A stretch of 64,000 nucleotides of DNA from Calliopsis andreniformis (GCF_051401765.1 NW_027480468.1:1240001-1304000); one strand, 5' to 3'; counted from the first letter of the stretch, positions 40,710-54,650 are shown. Program-made: numbers and translations. Notes: a model not told the origin generated them from the sequence alone.

Positions 40710-42288
40710 TCCTCAATCCTCAATCCTCATTCTTCAATCCTCAATCTTCAATGCTCAATCTTCAATCCTCAATCCTCAATCCTCAATCCTCAATCCTCAA
40801 TCCTCAATCCTCAATCCTCAGTCCTCAAACCTCAATCCTGAATCCCCGATCCTGAATCCTCAATCTTCAGCCCTCAGTCCTCTATAATCAGTTGTCAATC
40901 CTCAATCCTCAATAGAATATCATCCATTCACTGTTTTCAATACTCAATACTCAATCTGCAATTTTCAAATCTCTATCCACAAACATCAATTCTCATCATT
41001 CAACCCTCAACACTCAGTCCCCAATTCTCAATCTTCAATACTCAATCCTCAATCCTCAATCCTCGATACTCAATCTTCAATCCTCAATACTCGATCCTCA
41101 ATCCTCAATCCTCAATCCTCAATCTTCATTCCTCAATACTCAATCGTCAAACCTCAATCCTCAATCCTCAATTCTCAATCCTCAATCCTCAGTCCTCAGA
41201 CCTCAAACCTCTACCCTCAACCCTCAGCCCTCATCCTCAATCCTCAATCCTCAATCCTCAATCCTCAATCCTCAATCTTCAATCCTCAATACTCAATCTT
41301 CAATAATCAATCCTCAATTCTCAATCCTCAATACTCAATCCTCAATCGTCAATCCTCAATCACCAATCGTCAATCTTCAATCCTCAGTCCTTAATCATCA
41401 ATCCTCAATCCTCAATTTTCAATCCTCAACACTCAGTCCCCAATCCTCAATATTCAATCCTCAATCCTCAATCCTCAATCCACAATCCTCAACGTTCAAT
41501 CATCAACACTCAATCTTCAATGCTCATTCCTCAATCCTCAATCCTCAATTCTCAATCCTCAATCCTCAATCCTCAATCTTCAATCCTCAATACTCAATCT
41601 TCAATCCACAATCCTCAGTCCACAATCTTCAATCCTCAATGCTCAATCCTCAATCCTCAATCCTCAGTCCTCAATCCTCAATCCTCAATCCTCAAACCTC
41701 AATCCTCAACCGTCAGTCCTCGTCCTCAAACCTCAACCCCCAGTCCTCAATCCTCAATCTTCAATCATCAATACTCTATCTTCAATCCTCAATCCTCAAT
41801 CCTCAATCCTCAATCCTCAATCCTCAATCCTCAATCCTCTACCCTCAATCCTCTGCCCTCAAACCTCCACCACGAGTCCTCAATACTGAATCCTCAATCT
41901 TCAGCCATAAGACCTCAACAATCAATTGTCAATCCCCAATCCTCAATAGAATATCCTCAATTCACAGTTTTCAATACTCAATCCCCATTCTTCAATCTTC
42001 AAATCTCAATCCTCAAACATCAATTCTCATCACGCAACCCTCAACACTCAGTCCTCAATCTTCAATCCTCAATCCTCAATCCTCAATCTTCAATACTCAA
42101 TACTCAATCTTCAATCCTCAATCCTCAATCCTCAATTCTCAATCCTCAATGCTCAATACTCAATCGTCAATCCTCAATCCCCAATCCTCAATCTTCAATC
42201 CTCAATCCTCAATCCACAATCCTCAATCCTCAATCCTCACTCTCAATCCTCAATACTCAAACTGCAATCCTCAATCCTCAGTCCTCAC
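40710..42288 (+). repeat. 1,579-bp tandem unit, copy 2
   Basis: This is the direct partner of 39,131-40,709. One visible substitution is CTCAGTCCTCAAACC in copy 1 (near 40,107) against CTCAATCCTCAAACC here (near 41,686). After 42,288 the sequence departs into TTCAATCCGCAATACCG, so there is no third copy. Copy 1 and copy 2 are head to tail without spacer. Confidence 0.92.
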
Positions 42289-43426
42289 TCCTCAATCCTC
42301 ATTCTTCAATCCGCAATACCGAATCCTTAACCTTCAATCCTCAATCCTCAATCCTCAAATCTCAATCCTCAATCCTCAATCCTCAGACTTCAAACACCAA
42401 TACTCAACCCTCAGTCCTCGTCCTCAATCCACAGCCCTCAATCCTCAATCCTCAATCTTCAATCATTAATATTCAATCTTCAATCCTCAATCCTCAATCC
42501 TCAATCCTCAACCCTCAATCCTCAATGTCCAATCCTCAATGCCCAATCTTCAGTCTTCAATCCTCAATCCTCAATCCTCAATCCTCAATACTCAGTCCTC
42601 AATCGTCAATCTTCAATCCTCAATACTCAATATTCAATCCTCAATCCTCAGTCCACAAACCTCAATTCTGAATCCTCAATCCTGAGTCCTCAATCTTCAG
42701 CCCTCAGTCCTCAACAATCAGTAGATAATCCTCAATCCTCAGTAGAATATCCTCAATTCACAGCTTTCAACACTCAATACTCGATCTGCAATCTTCAAAC
42801 CACTATCCACAAACATCAATTCTCATCACTCAACCCTCAACACTCAGTCCTCAATGTTCAATCCTCAATCCTCAATTCTCAATCTTCAATCCTCAATATT
42901 GAACCTTCAATGCTCAATCCTCAATCCTCAGTCCTCAATCCTCAATACGCAATCCTCAATCCTCAATCCTCAATCCTCAATCCTCAATCTTCAATCCTCA
43001 ATACTCAATCTTCAAACCTCAATCCTCAATCCTCAATCTTCAATTCTCAATCTTCAATCCTCAATACTGAATCTTCAATCTTCAATCCTCAATACTGAAT
43101 CTTCAATCCTCAATCCTCAATCCTCAATCCTCCATCCTCAATCCTCAATCCTCAATCCTCAATCTTCAATCCTCAGTCCCCAATCCTCAATCTTCAATCC
43201 TCAATCCTCAATCCTCAATCCTCAATCCTCAACCCTCAAACCTCAATCCTCAACCGTCAGTCCTCGTCCTCAAACCTCAACACTCAATCCTCAATCCTCA
43301 ATCCTCAATCCTCAGTCCTCTGTCCTCAAACCTCAATCCTCAACCTTCAGACCTCAACCTCAATCCTCAATCCTCAATCCTCAATCCTCAATCGTCAGTC
43401 ATCAATCCTCAATACTCAACCTTCAA
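42289..43426 (+). repeat. Transition between left and right families
   Basis: This stretch holds a landmark of the CAGCTTTCAACAC subtype near 42,743, as at 1,632 and 8,888 in the left family, with a private change (AGTAGATAATCC for AGTAGTCAATCC). It then runs into heptamers that are repeated through the right family (CCTCCATCC, CAGTCCCCAATCC). It is the last left-family landmark subtype before the right-family blocks begin. Confidence 0.7.
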
Positions 43427-45077
43427 TCCTCAATCCTCAATCCTCAATCCTCAAACCTCAATACTCAATCCTCAATCTTCAATCCTCAATACTCAATATT
43501 CCATCCTCAATCCTCAATCCTCAATCCTCAATCTTCAATCCTCAATCCTCAATCCCCCATCCTCAATCCTCATTCTCCAATCCTCAATACCCAATCCTCA
43601 ATCTTCAATCCTCAATCCTCAACCCTCAATTTTCAATACTCAATCCTCAGTCCTCAGTCCTCAAACCTCAATCCTCAACCCTCAGCCCTCATCCTCAATC
43701 CTCAATCCTCAATCCTCAATCCTCATTCTTCAATCCTCAATACCCAATCCTTAATCTTCAATCCTCAATCCTCAACCCTCAATTCTCAATCTTCAATCCT
43801 CAATACTGAATCTTCAATCCTCAATCCTCAATCCTGAATCCTCAATCCTCAATCCTCATTCTTCAATCCTCAGTCCCCAATCCTCAATCTTCTATCCTCA
43901 ATACTCAATCCTCAATCCTCAATCCTCAATCCTCAATCCTCAATTCTTAATCTTCAATCCTCAATACTGAATCTTCAATCCTCAATCCTCAGCCCTCAAA
44001 CATAAATCCTGAATCCTCAATCCTGAATCCTCAACCTTCAGCCCTCAGTCCTCAACAATCAGTTGTCAATCCTCAATCCTCAATAGAATATCATCAATTC
44101 AAAGCCTTCAATACTCAGTACTCAATCTGCAATCTTCAAATCACTATCCACAAACATCAATTCTCATCACTCAACCCTCAACACTCCGTCCCCAATCCTC
44201 AATCTTCAATCCTCAATACTCAACCCTCAATCCTCAATCCTCAATCCTCAATTTTCAATCCTCAATACTCAGTCCTCAATCGTCAATCCTCAATCCTCAA
44301 TCCTCAATCCTCAATCGTCAGTCATCTATCCTCAATACCCAATCTTCAATCCTCAATCCTCAATCCTCAATATTCAATTCTCAATCTTCAATCCTCAATA
44401 CTGAATCTTCAATCTTCAATCCTCAATACTGAATCTTCAATCCTCAATCCTCAATCCTCAATCCTCAATCCTCCATCCTCAATCCTCAATCCTCAATCTT
44501 CAATCCTCAGTCCCCAATCCTCAATCTTCAATCCTCAATCCTCAATCCTCAACCCTCAATCCTCAACCCTCAAACCTCAATCCTCAACCGTCAGTCCTCG
44601 TCCTCAAACCTCAACCCTCAATCCTCAATCCTCAATCCTCAATCCTCAGTCCTCAGTCCTCAAACCTCAATCCTCAACCTTCAGACCTCAACCTCAATCC
44701 TCAATCCTCAATCCTCAATCCTCAATCGTCAGTCATCAATCCTCAATACTCAACCTTCAATCCTCAATCCTCAATCCTCAATCTTCAATTCTCAATCTTC
44801 AATCCTCAATACTTAATCTTCAATCTTCAATCCTCAATACTGAATCTTCAATCCTCAATCCTCAATCCTCAATCCTCCATCCTCAATCCTCAATCCTCAA
44901 TCTTCAATCCTCAGTCCCCAATCCTCAATCTTCAATCCTCAATACTCAATCCTCAATCGTCAATCCTCAATCCCCAATCCTCAATCTTCAATACTCAATC
45001 CTCAATCCTCAATCCTCAATCCTCAATACTCAACCGTCAATCCTCAATTCTCAATACTCAATAGAATATCCTGAATT

Positions 45078-45084
45078 CACGTGG
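45078..45084. other. CACGTGG landmark variant, first of five copies
   Basis: GAATTCACGTGGTTCAATAC replaces the GAATTCTCATGGTTCAATAC of related landmarks. The two changed bases create the palindrome CACGTG. Starts are 45,078, 47,887, 53,491, 57,006 and 61,657, all in the right family. CACGTG is the core of the E-box or G-box bound by bHLH and some bZIP proteins in eukaryotes. Binding here is only a possibility, since all copies may descend from one mutated block. Confidence 0.75.
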
Positions 45085-46140
45085 TTCAATACCCAATCCA
45101 CAATATTCAATAATCAAATTTCAATCCTCAAACATCAATTCTCAACACTCAATCCTCAACACTCAGTCCTCTCTCTTCAATCCTCCATCGTCAACCCTCA
45201 ATCCTCAAGCTTCAATGCTCAATCCTCAATCATCAACACTCAATCCTCAATACTCAACCATCAATCCTCAATTCTCAATACTCAATAGAATATCCTGAAT
45301 TCTCAGGATTCTATACTCAAACCTCAACCCTCAACCCTCAGCCCTCATTCTCAATCCTCAATCCACAATCCTCAAACCTCAATCCTCAACCGTCGGTACT
45401 TGTCCTCAATCCTCAACCCTCAATTCTTCTTCCTCCCATCTTCGATCATCAATACTCAATCTTCAATCCTCAATCCTCAATCCTCAATGCTCAATCCTCA
45501 ATCATCAATATTCAACACTCAACCCTCAACCATCAATCCTCAATACTCGTCATCAATCCTCAATTCTCAATACTCAATAGAATATCCTGAATTCTCATGG
45601 TTCAATACTCAATCCACAATATTCAATAATCAAATATCAATCCTCAAACATCAATCCTCAACACTCGGTCCTCAACACTCGGTCCTCTCTCTTCAATCCT
45701 CCATCCTCAATCCTCAATCCTCAAGCGTCAATGCTCAATCCTCAATCCTCAACCCTCAATCCTCGGTCCTCAGACCTCAATCCCGAATCCTCAATCCTGA
45801 ATCGTCAATCTTCTGCCCACAGTCCTCAAAAATCAATTGTCAATCATCAATACTCAATAGAATATCCTGAATTCACAGTTTTCAATACTCAATCCCCATT
45901 CTTCTATATTCAAATCTCATTCCACACACATCAGTTCTCATCACTCAACCCTCAACGCTCAGTCCTCAATCTTCAATTATCAATCCTCAATCCTCAATCT
46001 TCAATCCTCAATACTCAATCTTCAATCCTCAATCCTCAATTCTCAATCCTCAATACTCAATCCTCAATCGTCAATCCTCAATCATCAATCCTCAATCCTC
46101 AATCCTCAATCTTCAATCCTCAATAATCAATATGCAATCC

Positions 46141-46150
46141 TAGATCCTCA
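46141..46150 (+). other. TAGATCCTCA marker, four copies
   Basis: AATATGCAATCC followed by TAGATCCTCA occurs at 46,141, 48,581, 55,260 and 62,720 and nowhere else that I found. Spacings are 2,440, 6,679 and 7,460. It is a diagnostic tag for the right family and useful for aligning its segments. Confidence 0.8.
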
Positions 46151-46249
46151 ATCCCCAATCCTCAATCCTTAATCCTCAATCTTCAATCCTCAATCCCCAG
46201 ACCTCAATCTTCAATGCTCAATGCTCAATCCTCAATCCTCAATCCTCAG

Positions 46250-48000
46250 TCCTCAATCCTCAATCCTCAATCCTCAAACCTCAATACTCAATCCTCAATC
46301 TTCAATCCTCAATACTCAATATTCAATCCTCAATCCTCAATCCTCAATCCTCAATCTTCAATCCTCAATCCTCAATCCCCCATCCTCAATCCTCATTCTC
46401 CAATCCTCAATACCCAATCCTCAATCTTCAATCCTCAATCCTCAACCCTCAATTTTCAATACTCAATCCTCAGTCCTCAGTCCTCAAACCTCAATCCTCA
46501 ACCCTCAGCCCTCATCCTCAATCCTCAATCCTCAATCCTCAATCCTCATTCTTCAATCCTCAATACCCAATCCTTAATCTTCAATCCTCAAACCTCAACC
46601 CTCAATTCTCAATCTTCAATCCTCAATACTGAATCTTCAATCCTCAATCCTCAATCCTCAATCCTCAATCCTCAATCCTCATTCTTCAATCCTCAGTCCC
46701 CAATCCTCAATCTTCTATCCTCAATACTCAATCCTCAATCCTCAATCCTCAATCCTCAATCCTCAATTCTTAATCTTCAATCCTCAATACTGAATCTTCA
46801 ATCCTCAATCCTCAGCCCTCAAACATAAATCCTGAATCCTCAATCCTGAATCCTCAACCTTCAGCCCTCAGTCCTCAACAATCAGTTGTCAATCCTCAAT
46901 CCTCAATAGAATATCATCAATTCAAAGCCTTCAATACTCAGCACTCAATCTGCAATCTTCAAATCACTATCCACAAACATCAATTCTCATCACTCAACAC
47001 TCAACACTCCGTCCCCAATCCTCAATCTTCAATCCTCAATCCTCAACCCTCAATCCTCAATCCTCAATTTTCAATCCTCAATACTCAGTCCTCAATCGTC
47101 AATCCTCAATCCTCAATCCTCAATCCTCAATCGTCAGTCATCTATCCTCAATACTCAATCTTCAATCCTCAATCCTCAATCCTCAATCTTCAATTCTCAA
47201 TCTTCAATCCTCAATACTGAATCTTCAATCTTCAATCCTCAATACTGAATCTTCAATCCTCAATCCTCAATCCTCAATCCTCCATACTCAATCCTCAATC
47301 CTCAATCTTCAATCCTCAGTCCCCAATCCTCAATCTTCAATCCTCAATCCTCAATCCTCAATCCTCAATCCTCAACCCTCAAACCTCAATCCTCAACCGT
47401 CAGTCCTCGTCTTCAAACCTCAACCCTCAATCCTCAATCCTCAATCCTCAATCCTCAGTCCTCAGTCCTCAAACCTCAATCCTCAACCTTCAGACCTCAA
47501 CCTCAATCCTCAATCCTCAATCCTCAATCCTCAATCGTCAGTCATCAATCCTCAATACTCAACCTTCAATCCTCAATCCTCAATCCTCAATCTTCAATTC
47601 TCAATCTTCAATCCTCAATACTTAATCTTCAATCTTCAATCCTCAATACTGAATCTTCAATCCTCAATCCTCAATCCTCAATCCTCCATCCTCAATCCTC
47701 AATCCTCAATCTTCAATCCTCAGTCCCCAATCCTCAATCTTCAATCCTCAACCCTCATTCCTCAACCGTCAATCCTCAATCCCCAATCCTCAATCTTCAA
47801 TACTCAATCCTCAATCCTCAATCCTCAATCCTCAATACTCAACCGTCAATCCTCAATTCTCAATACTCAATAGAATATCCTGAATTCACGTGGTTCAATA
47901 CCCAATCCACAATATTCAATAATCAAATTTCAATCCTCAAACATCAATTCTCAACACTCAATCCTCAACACTCAGTCCTCAAGCGTCAATGCTCAATCCT
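46250..48000 (+). repeat. 2,823-bp tandem segment, copy 2 (partial)
   Basis: It follows copy 1 head to tail and keeps the same order up to CACGTGG at 47,887. Shortly after, it skips about 0.3 kb of copy 1, including the hairpin and CGGTACTTG, and resumes in the CTCATGG landmark at 48,059. The deletion spans two landmarks that share AATAGAATATCCTGAATTC. Confidence 0.82.
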
Positions 48001-48970
48001 CAATCATCAACACTCAATCCTCAATACTCAACCATCAATCCTCAATTCTCAATACTCAATAGAATATCCTGAATTCTCATGGTTCAATACTCAATCCACA
48101 ATATTCAATAATCAAATATCAATCCTCAAACATCAATCCTCAACACTCGGTCCTCAACACTCGGTCCTCTCTCTGCAATCCTCCATCCTCAATCCTCAAT
48201 CCTCAAGCGTCAATGCTCAATCCTCAATCCTCAACCCTCAATCCTCGGTCCTCAGACCTCAATCCCGAATCCTCAATCCTGAATCGTCAATCTTCTGCCC
48301 ACAGTCCTCAAAAACTAATTGTCAATCATCAATCCTCAATAGAATATCCTCAATTCACAGTTTTCAATACTCAATCCCCATTCTTCAATATTCAAATCTC
48401 ATTCCACACACATCAGTTCTCATCACTCAACCCTCAACGCTCAGTCCTCAATCTTCAATTCTCAAACCTCAATCCTCAATCTTCAATCCTCAATACTCAA
48501 TCTTCATTCCTCAATCCTCAATCCTCAATCCTCAATCCTCAATCCTCAATCTTCAATCCTCAATAATCAATATGCAATCCTAGATCCTCAATCCCCAATC
48601 CTCAATCCTTAATCCTCAATCTTCAATCCTCAATCCCCAGACCTCAATCTTCAATGCTCAATGCTCAATCCTCAATCCTCAATCCTCAGTCCTCAATCCT
48701 CAATCCTCAATCCTCAAACCTCAATACTCAATCCTCAATCTTCAATCCTCAATACTCAATATTCAATCCTCAATCCTCAATCCTCAATCCTCAATCTTCA
48801 ATCCTCAATCCTCAATCCCCCGTCCTCAATCCTCATTCTCCAATCCTCAATACCCAATCCTCAATCTTCAATCCTCAATCCTCAACCCTCAATTTTCAAT
48901 ACTCAATCCTCAGTCCTCAGTCCTCAAACCTCAATCCTCAACCCTCAGCCCTCATCCTCAATCCTCAATC
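48000..48970 (+). repeat. Third, shortened relative of 45.5-46.5 kb
   Basis: TAGATCCTCA at 48,581 matches 46,141 (offset 2,440); the frame start at 48,213 matches 45,731 (offset 2,482). The 42-bp change is six heptamers. It ends near 48,970, where TACTCAAACTTCAATCATC begins the 1.89-kb module. Confidence 0.8.
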
Positions 48971-51450
48971 CTCAATCCTCAATACTCAAACTTCAATCAT
49001 CAATACTGAGTCTTCAATCCTCAATCCTCAAACATCAATACTCAACCCTCAGTCCTCGTCCTCACTCCACAACCCTCAATCCTCAGTCCTCAATACTCCA
49101 ATTCTCAATCCTCAATCCTCAATCCTCAATCCTCAATCCTCAGTCCACAAACCTCAATCCCGAATCCTCAATCCTGAATCCTCAATCTTCAGCCCTCAGT
49201 CATCAATAATCAATTGTCAATCCTAAATCCTCAATAGAATATCCTCAATTCAAAGTTTTCAATACTCAATCCCCATTCTTCAGTCTTCAAATCACTATCC
49301 ACAAACATCAATTCTCATCACTCAACCCTCAACACTCCGTCCCAATCCTCAATCTTCAATCCTCAATCCTCAACCCTCAATCCTCAATCCTCAATCCTCA
49401 ATCCTCAATTTTCAATCCTCAATACTCAGTCTTCAATCCTCAATCCTCAATCCTCAATTTTCAATCCTCAATACTCAGTCTTCAATCCTCAATCCTCAAT
49501 CCTCAATCCTCAATCGTCAGTCATCAATCCTCAATACTCAATCTTCAATCCTCAATCCTCAATCCTCAATCTTCAATTCTCAATCTTCAATCCTCAATAC
49601 TGAATCTTCAACCTTCAATCCTCAACACTGAATCTTCAATCCTCAATCCTCAATCCTCAATCCTCCATCCTCAATCCTCAATCTTCTATACTCAATACTC
49701 AACCCTCAACCCTCAATCCTCAATCCTCAACCTTGACTCCTCAATACTCAATCTTCAATCCTCAATCCTCAATCATCTATCCTCAGTCATTAATCCTCAA
49801 TCTTCAATACTCAATCCTCAATCCTCAACCCTCAATCCTCAATACTCAACCATCAATCCTCAATTCTCAATACTCAATAGAATATCCTGAATTCTCAGGA
49901 TTCTATACTCAAACCTCAATCCTCAACCCGCAGCCCTCATTCTCAATCCTCAATCCACAATCCTCAAACCTCAGTCCTCAACCGTCGGTCCTCGTCCTCA
50001 ATCCTCAACCCTCAATCCTCATTCCTCCCATCTTCAATCATCAATACTCAATCTTCAATCCTCAATCCTCAATCCTCACTGGTCAATCCTCAATCCTCAA
50101 TATTCAACACTCAACCCTCAACCATCAATCCTCAATACTCATCATCAATCCTCAATTCTCAATACTCAATAGAATATCCTGAATTCTCATGGTTCAGTAC
50201 TCAATCCACAATATTCAATAATCAAATCTCAATCCTCAAACATCAATCCTCAACACTCAATCCTCAACACTCAGTCCACTCTCTTCAATCCTCCATCCTC
50301 AACCCTCAATCCTCAAGCGTCAATACTCAATCCTCAATCATCAACACTCAATCCTCAGTCCTCAAACCTCAATCCCGAATCTTCAATCCTGAATCCTCAA
50401 TCATCTGCCCTCAATCCTCAATAATTAATTGCCAATCCTCAATCCTCAATAGAATATCCACTATTCACAGTTTTCAATACTCAATCCCCATTCTTCAATC
50501 TTCAAATCTCAATCCACAAACATGAATTCTCATCACTCTGCCATCAACACTCAGTCCTCAATCCTCAATCCTCAATACTCAATACTGAATCTTCAATCCT
50601 CAATCCTCAATCCTCAATCCTCAATCCTCAATCCTCATTCTTGAATCCTCAGTCCCCAATCCTCAATCTTCTATACTCAATACTCAATCCTCAACCATCA
50701 ATCCTCAATCCTCAACCTTGAATCCTCAATACTCAATCTTCAATCCTCAGTCCTCAATCCTCAATCCTCAATCCTCAATCCTCAGGCCTCAATCCTCAAT
50801 CCTCAATCCTCAAACCTCAATCCTCATCCGTCAGTCCTCGTACTCACTCCTCAAACCTCAATCCTCAATACTCAAACTTCAATCATCCATACTGAGTCTT
50901 CAATCCTCAATCCTCAAACATCAATACTCAACCCTCAGTCCTCGTCCTCACTCCACAACCCTCAATCCTCAATCCTCAATACTCCAATTCTCAATCCTCA
51001 ATCCTCAATCCTCAACCCTCAATCCTCAGTCCACAAACCTCAATCCCGAATCCTCAATCCTGAATCCTCAATCTTCAGCCCTCAGTCATCAATAATCAAT
51101 TGTCAATCCTAAATCCTCAATAGAATATCCTCAATTCAAAGTTTTCAATACTCAATCCCCATTCTTCAATCTTCAAATCACTATCCACAAACATCAATTC
51201 TCATCACTCAACCCTCAACACTCCGTCCCCAATCCTCAATCTTCAATCCTCAATCCTCAACCCTCAATCCTCAATCCTCAATCCTCAATCCTCAATTTTC
51301 AATCCTCAATACTCAGTCTTCAATCCTCAATCCTCAATCCTCAATTTTCAATCCTCAATACTCAGTCTTCAATCCTCAATCCTCAATCCTCAATCCTCAA
51401 TCGTCAGTCATCAATCCTCAATACTCAATCTTCAATCCTCAATACTCAAT
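48970..51450 (+). repeat. 1.89-kb module pair, left occurrence
   Basis: CTAAATCCTCAATAG appears at about 49,223 and 51,109, with TAG at 49,235 and 51,121, 1,886 bp apart. Around each the same order is found: ACTCAAACTTCAATCATC, then CTCCAATTCTC, then CAATTCAAAG. The whole stretch is repeated at about 58.7-61.2 kb at offset 9,738 (left) to 9,745 (right), a one-heptamer drift. A hairpin is at 49,878. Confidence 0.82.
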
Positions 51451-54400
51451 ATTCAATCCTCAATCCTCAATCCTCAATCCTCAATCTTCAATCCTCATCC
51501 TCAATCCCCCATCCTCAATCCTCATTCTCCAATCCTCAATACCCAATCCTCAATCTTCAATCCTCAATCCTCAACCCTCAATTTTCAACACTCAATCCTC
51601 AATCCTCAACCCTCAATCCTCATTCTTCAATCCTCAGTCCCCAATCCTCAATCTTCTATACTCAATACTCAATCCTCAACCCTCAATCCTCAATCCTCAA
51701 CCTTGAATCCTCAATACTCAATCTTCAATCCTCAATCCTCAATCCTCAATCATCTATCCTCAATCATTAATCCTCAATGTTCAATCCGCAATACCCAATC
51801 CTCAATCTTCAATCCTCTACACTCAACCCTCAATCCTCAATCCTCAATCCTCAATTTTCAATCCTCAATACTCAGTCTTCAATCCTCAATCCTCAATCCT
51901 CAATCGTCAGTCATCAATCCTCAATACTCAACCTTCAATCCTCAATCCTCAATCCTCAATCTTCAATTCTCAATCTTCAATCCTCAATACTTAATCCTCA
52001 ATCCTCGATCCTCAATCCTCATTCTTCAATCCTCAGTCCACAATCCTCAATCTTCTATCCTCAATACTCAATCCTCTATCCTCAATCCTCAATCCTCAAT
52101 TCTTAATCTTCAATCCTCAATACTGAATCTTCAATCCTCAATCCTCAGCCCTCAAACATAAATCCTGAATCCTCAATCCTGAATCCTCAACCTTCAGCCC
52201 TCAGTCCTCAACGATCAGTTGTCAATCCTCAATCCTCAATAGAATATCATCAATTCAAAGCCTTCAATACTCAGTACTCAATCTGCAATCTTCAAATCAC
52301 TATCCACAAACATCAATTCTCATCACTCAACCCTCAACACTCCGTCCCCAATCCTCAATCTTCAATCCTCAATCCTCAACCCTCAATCCTCAATCCTCAA
52401 TCCTCAATTTTCAATCCTCAATACTCAGTCCTCAATCGTCAATCCTCAATCCTCAATCCTCAATCCTCAATCGTCAGTCATCTATTATCAATACTCAATC
52501 TTCAATCCTCAATCCTCAATCCTCAATCTTCAATTCTCAATCTTCAATCCTCAATACTGAATCTTCAATCTTCAATCCTCAATACTGAATCTTCAATCCT
52601 CAATCCTCAATCCTCAATCCTCCATCCTCAATCCTCAATCCTCAATCTTCAATCCTCAGTCCCCAATCCTCAATCTTCAATCCTCAATCCTCAATCCTCA
52701 ATCCTCAATCCTCAACCCTCAAACCTCAATCCTCAACCGTCAGTCCTCGTCCTCAAACCTCAACCCTCAATCCTCAATCCTCAATCCTCAATCCTCAGTC
52801 CTCAGTCCTCAAACCTCAATCCTCAACCTTCAGACCTCAACCTCAATCCTCAATCCTCAATCCTCAATCCTCAATCGTCAGTCATCAATCCTCAATACTC
52901 AACCTTCAATCCTCAATCCTCAATCCTCAATCTTCAATTCTCAATCTTCAATCCTCAATACTTAATCTTCAATCTTCAATCCTCAATCCTCAATCCTCAA
53001 TCCTCCATCCTCAATCCTCAATCCTCAATCTTCAATCCTCAGTCCCCAATCCTCAATCTTCAATCCTCAATCCTCAACCCTCAATCCTCAATCCTCAACC
53101 CTCAAACCTCAATCCTCAACCGTCAGTCCTCGTCCTCAATCCTCAACACTCAATCCTCAATCCTCAATCCTCAATCCTCAGTCCTCTGTCCTCAAACCTC
53201 AATCCTCAACCTTCAGACCTCAACCTCAATCCTCAATCCTCAATCCTCAATCCTCAATCGTCAGTCATCAATCCTCAATACTCAACCTTCAATCCTCAAT
53301 CCTCAATCCTCAATCTTCAATTCACAATCTTCAATCCTCAATCTTCAATCCTCAATACTCAATCCTCAATCGTCAATCCTCAATCCCCAATCCTCAATCT
53401 TCAATACTCAATCCTCAATCCTCAATCCTCAATCCTCAATACTCAACCGTCAATCCTCAATTCTCAATACTCAATAGAATATCCTGAATTCACGTGGTTC
53501 AATACCCAATCCACAATATTCAATAATCAAATTTCAATCCTCAAACATCAATACTCAACACTCAATCCTCAACACTCAGTCCTCTCGCTTCAATCCTCCA
53601 TCCTCAACCCTCAATCCTCAAGCGTCAATGCTCAATCCTCAATCATCAACACTCAATCCTCAATACTCAACCATCAATCCCGAATCTTCAATCCTGAATC
53701 CTCAATCATCTGCCCTCAATCCTCAAAAATCAATTGCCAATCCTCAATCCTCAATAGAATATCCACAATTCACAGTTTTCAATACTAAATCCCCATTCTT
53801 CAATCTTCAAATCCCAATCCACAAACATGAATTCTCATCACTCTGCCATCAACACTCAGTCCTCAATCCTCAATCCTCAATACTCAATACTGAATCTTCA
53901 ATCCTCAATCCTCAATCCTCAATCCTCAATCCTCAATCCTCAATCCTCAATCCTCAATCGTCAGTCATCTATCCTCAATACTCAATCTTCAATCCTCAAT
54001 CCTCAATCCTCAATCTTCAATTCTCAATCTTCAATCCTCAATACTGAATCTTCAATCTTCAATCCTCAATACTGAATCTTCAATCCTCAATCCTCAATCC
54101 TCAATCCTCCATCCTCAATCCTCAATCCTCAATCTTCAATCCTCAGTCCCCAATCCTCAATCTTCAATCCTCAATCCTCAATCCTCAATCCTCAATCCTC
54201 AACCCTCAAACCTCAATCCTCAACCGTCTGTCCTCGTCCTCAAACCTCAACCCTCAATCCTCAATCCTCAATCCTCAATCCTCAGTCCTCAGTCCTCAAA
54301 CCTCAATCCTCAACCTTCAGACCTCAACCTCAATCCTCAATCCTCAATCCTCAATCCTCAATCGTCAGTCATCAATCCTCAATACTCAACCTTCAATCCT

Positions 54401-54650
54401 CAATCCTCAATCCTCAATCTTCAATTCTCAATCTTCAATCCTCAATACTTAATCTTCAACCTTCAATACTCAATACTGAATCTTCAATCCTCAATCCTCA
54501 ATCCTCAATCCTCCATCCTCAATCCTCAATCCTCAATCTTCAATCCTCTGTCCCCAATCCTCAATCTTCAATCCTCAATACTCAATCCTCAATCGTCAAT
54601 CCTCAATCCCCAATCCTCAATCTTCAATACTCAATCCTCAATCCTCAATC
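51450..54650 (+). repeat. Mosaic of right-family segments
   Basis: AAAGCCTTC at 52,257 matches 46,924 (offset 5,333), and the stretch 52.17-53.0 kb follows 46.84-47.7 kb. CACGTGG is at 53,491. At 53,628 onward it matches the ATCATCTGCCC landmark of 50,400. Near 52,210 one landmark has AACGATCAG where others have AACAATCAG. It carries no gene. Confidence 0.72.

Larger units (their letters stand above)
43427..46249 (+). repeat. 2,823-bp tandem segment, copy 1
   Basis: AATACTCAATATT near 43,489 and AAAGCCTTC at 44,101 recur 2,823 bp later at 46,312 and 46,924. Edge comparison puts the start at 43,427 against 46,250. CACGTGG at 45,078 recurs at 47,887 (2,809), so copy 2 has lost 14 bp, two heptamers, in between. 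This copy holds the hairpin at 45,286 and CGGTACTTG ending near 45,402. Confidence 0.85.

Noticed and set aside
41520..42671. 383-codon open frame rich in SSILNPQ, the longest in the window
   Set aside because: It is the heptamer read in one of three equivalent frames, and a second overlapping frame (41,639-42,469) gives the same kind of peptide. There is no domain, no ribosome site, and no stop-codon pressure on this strand.
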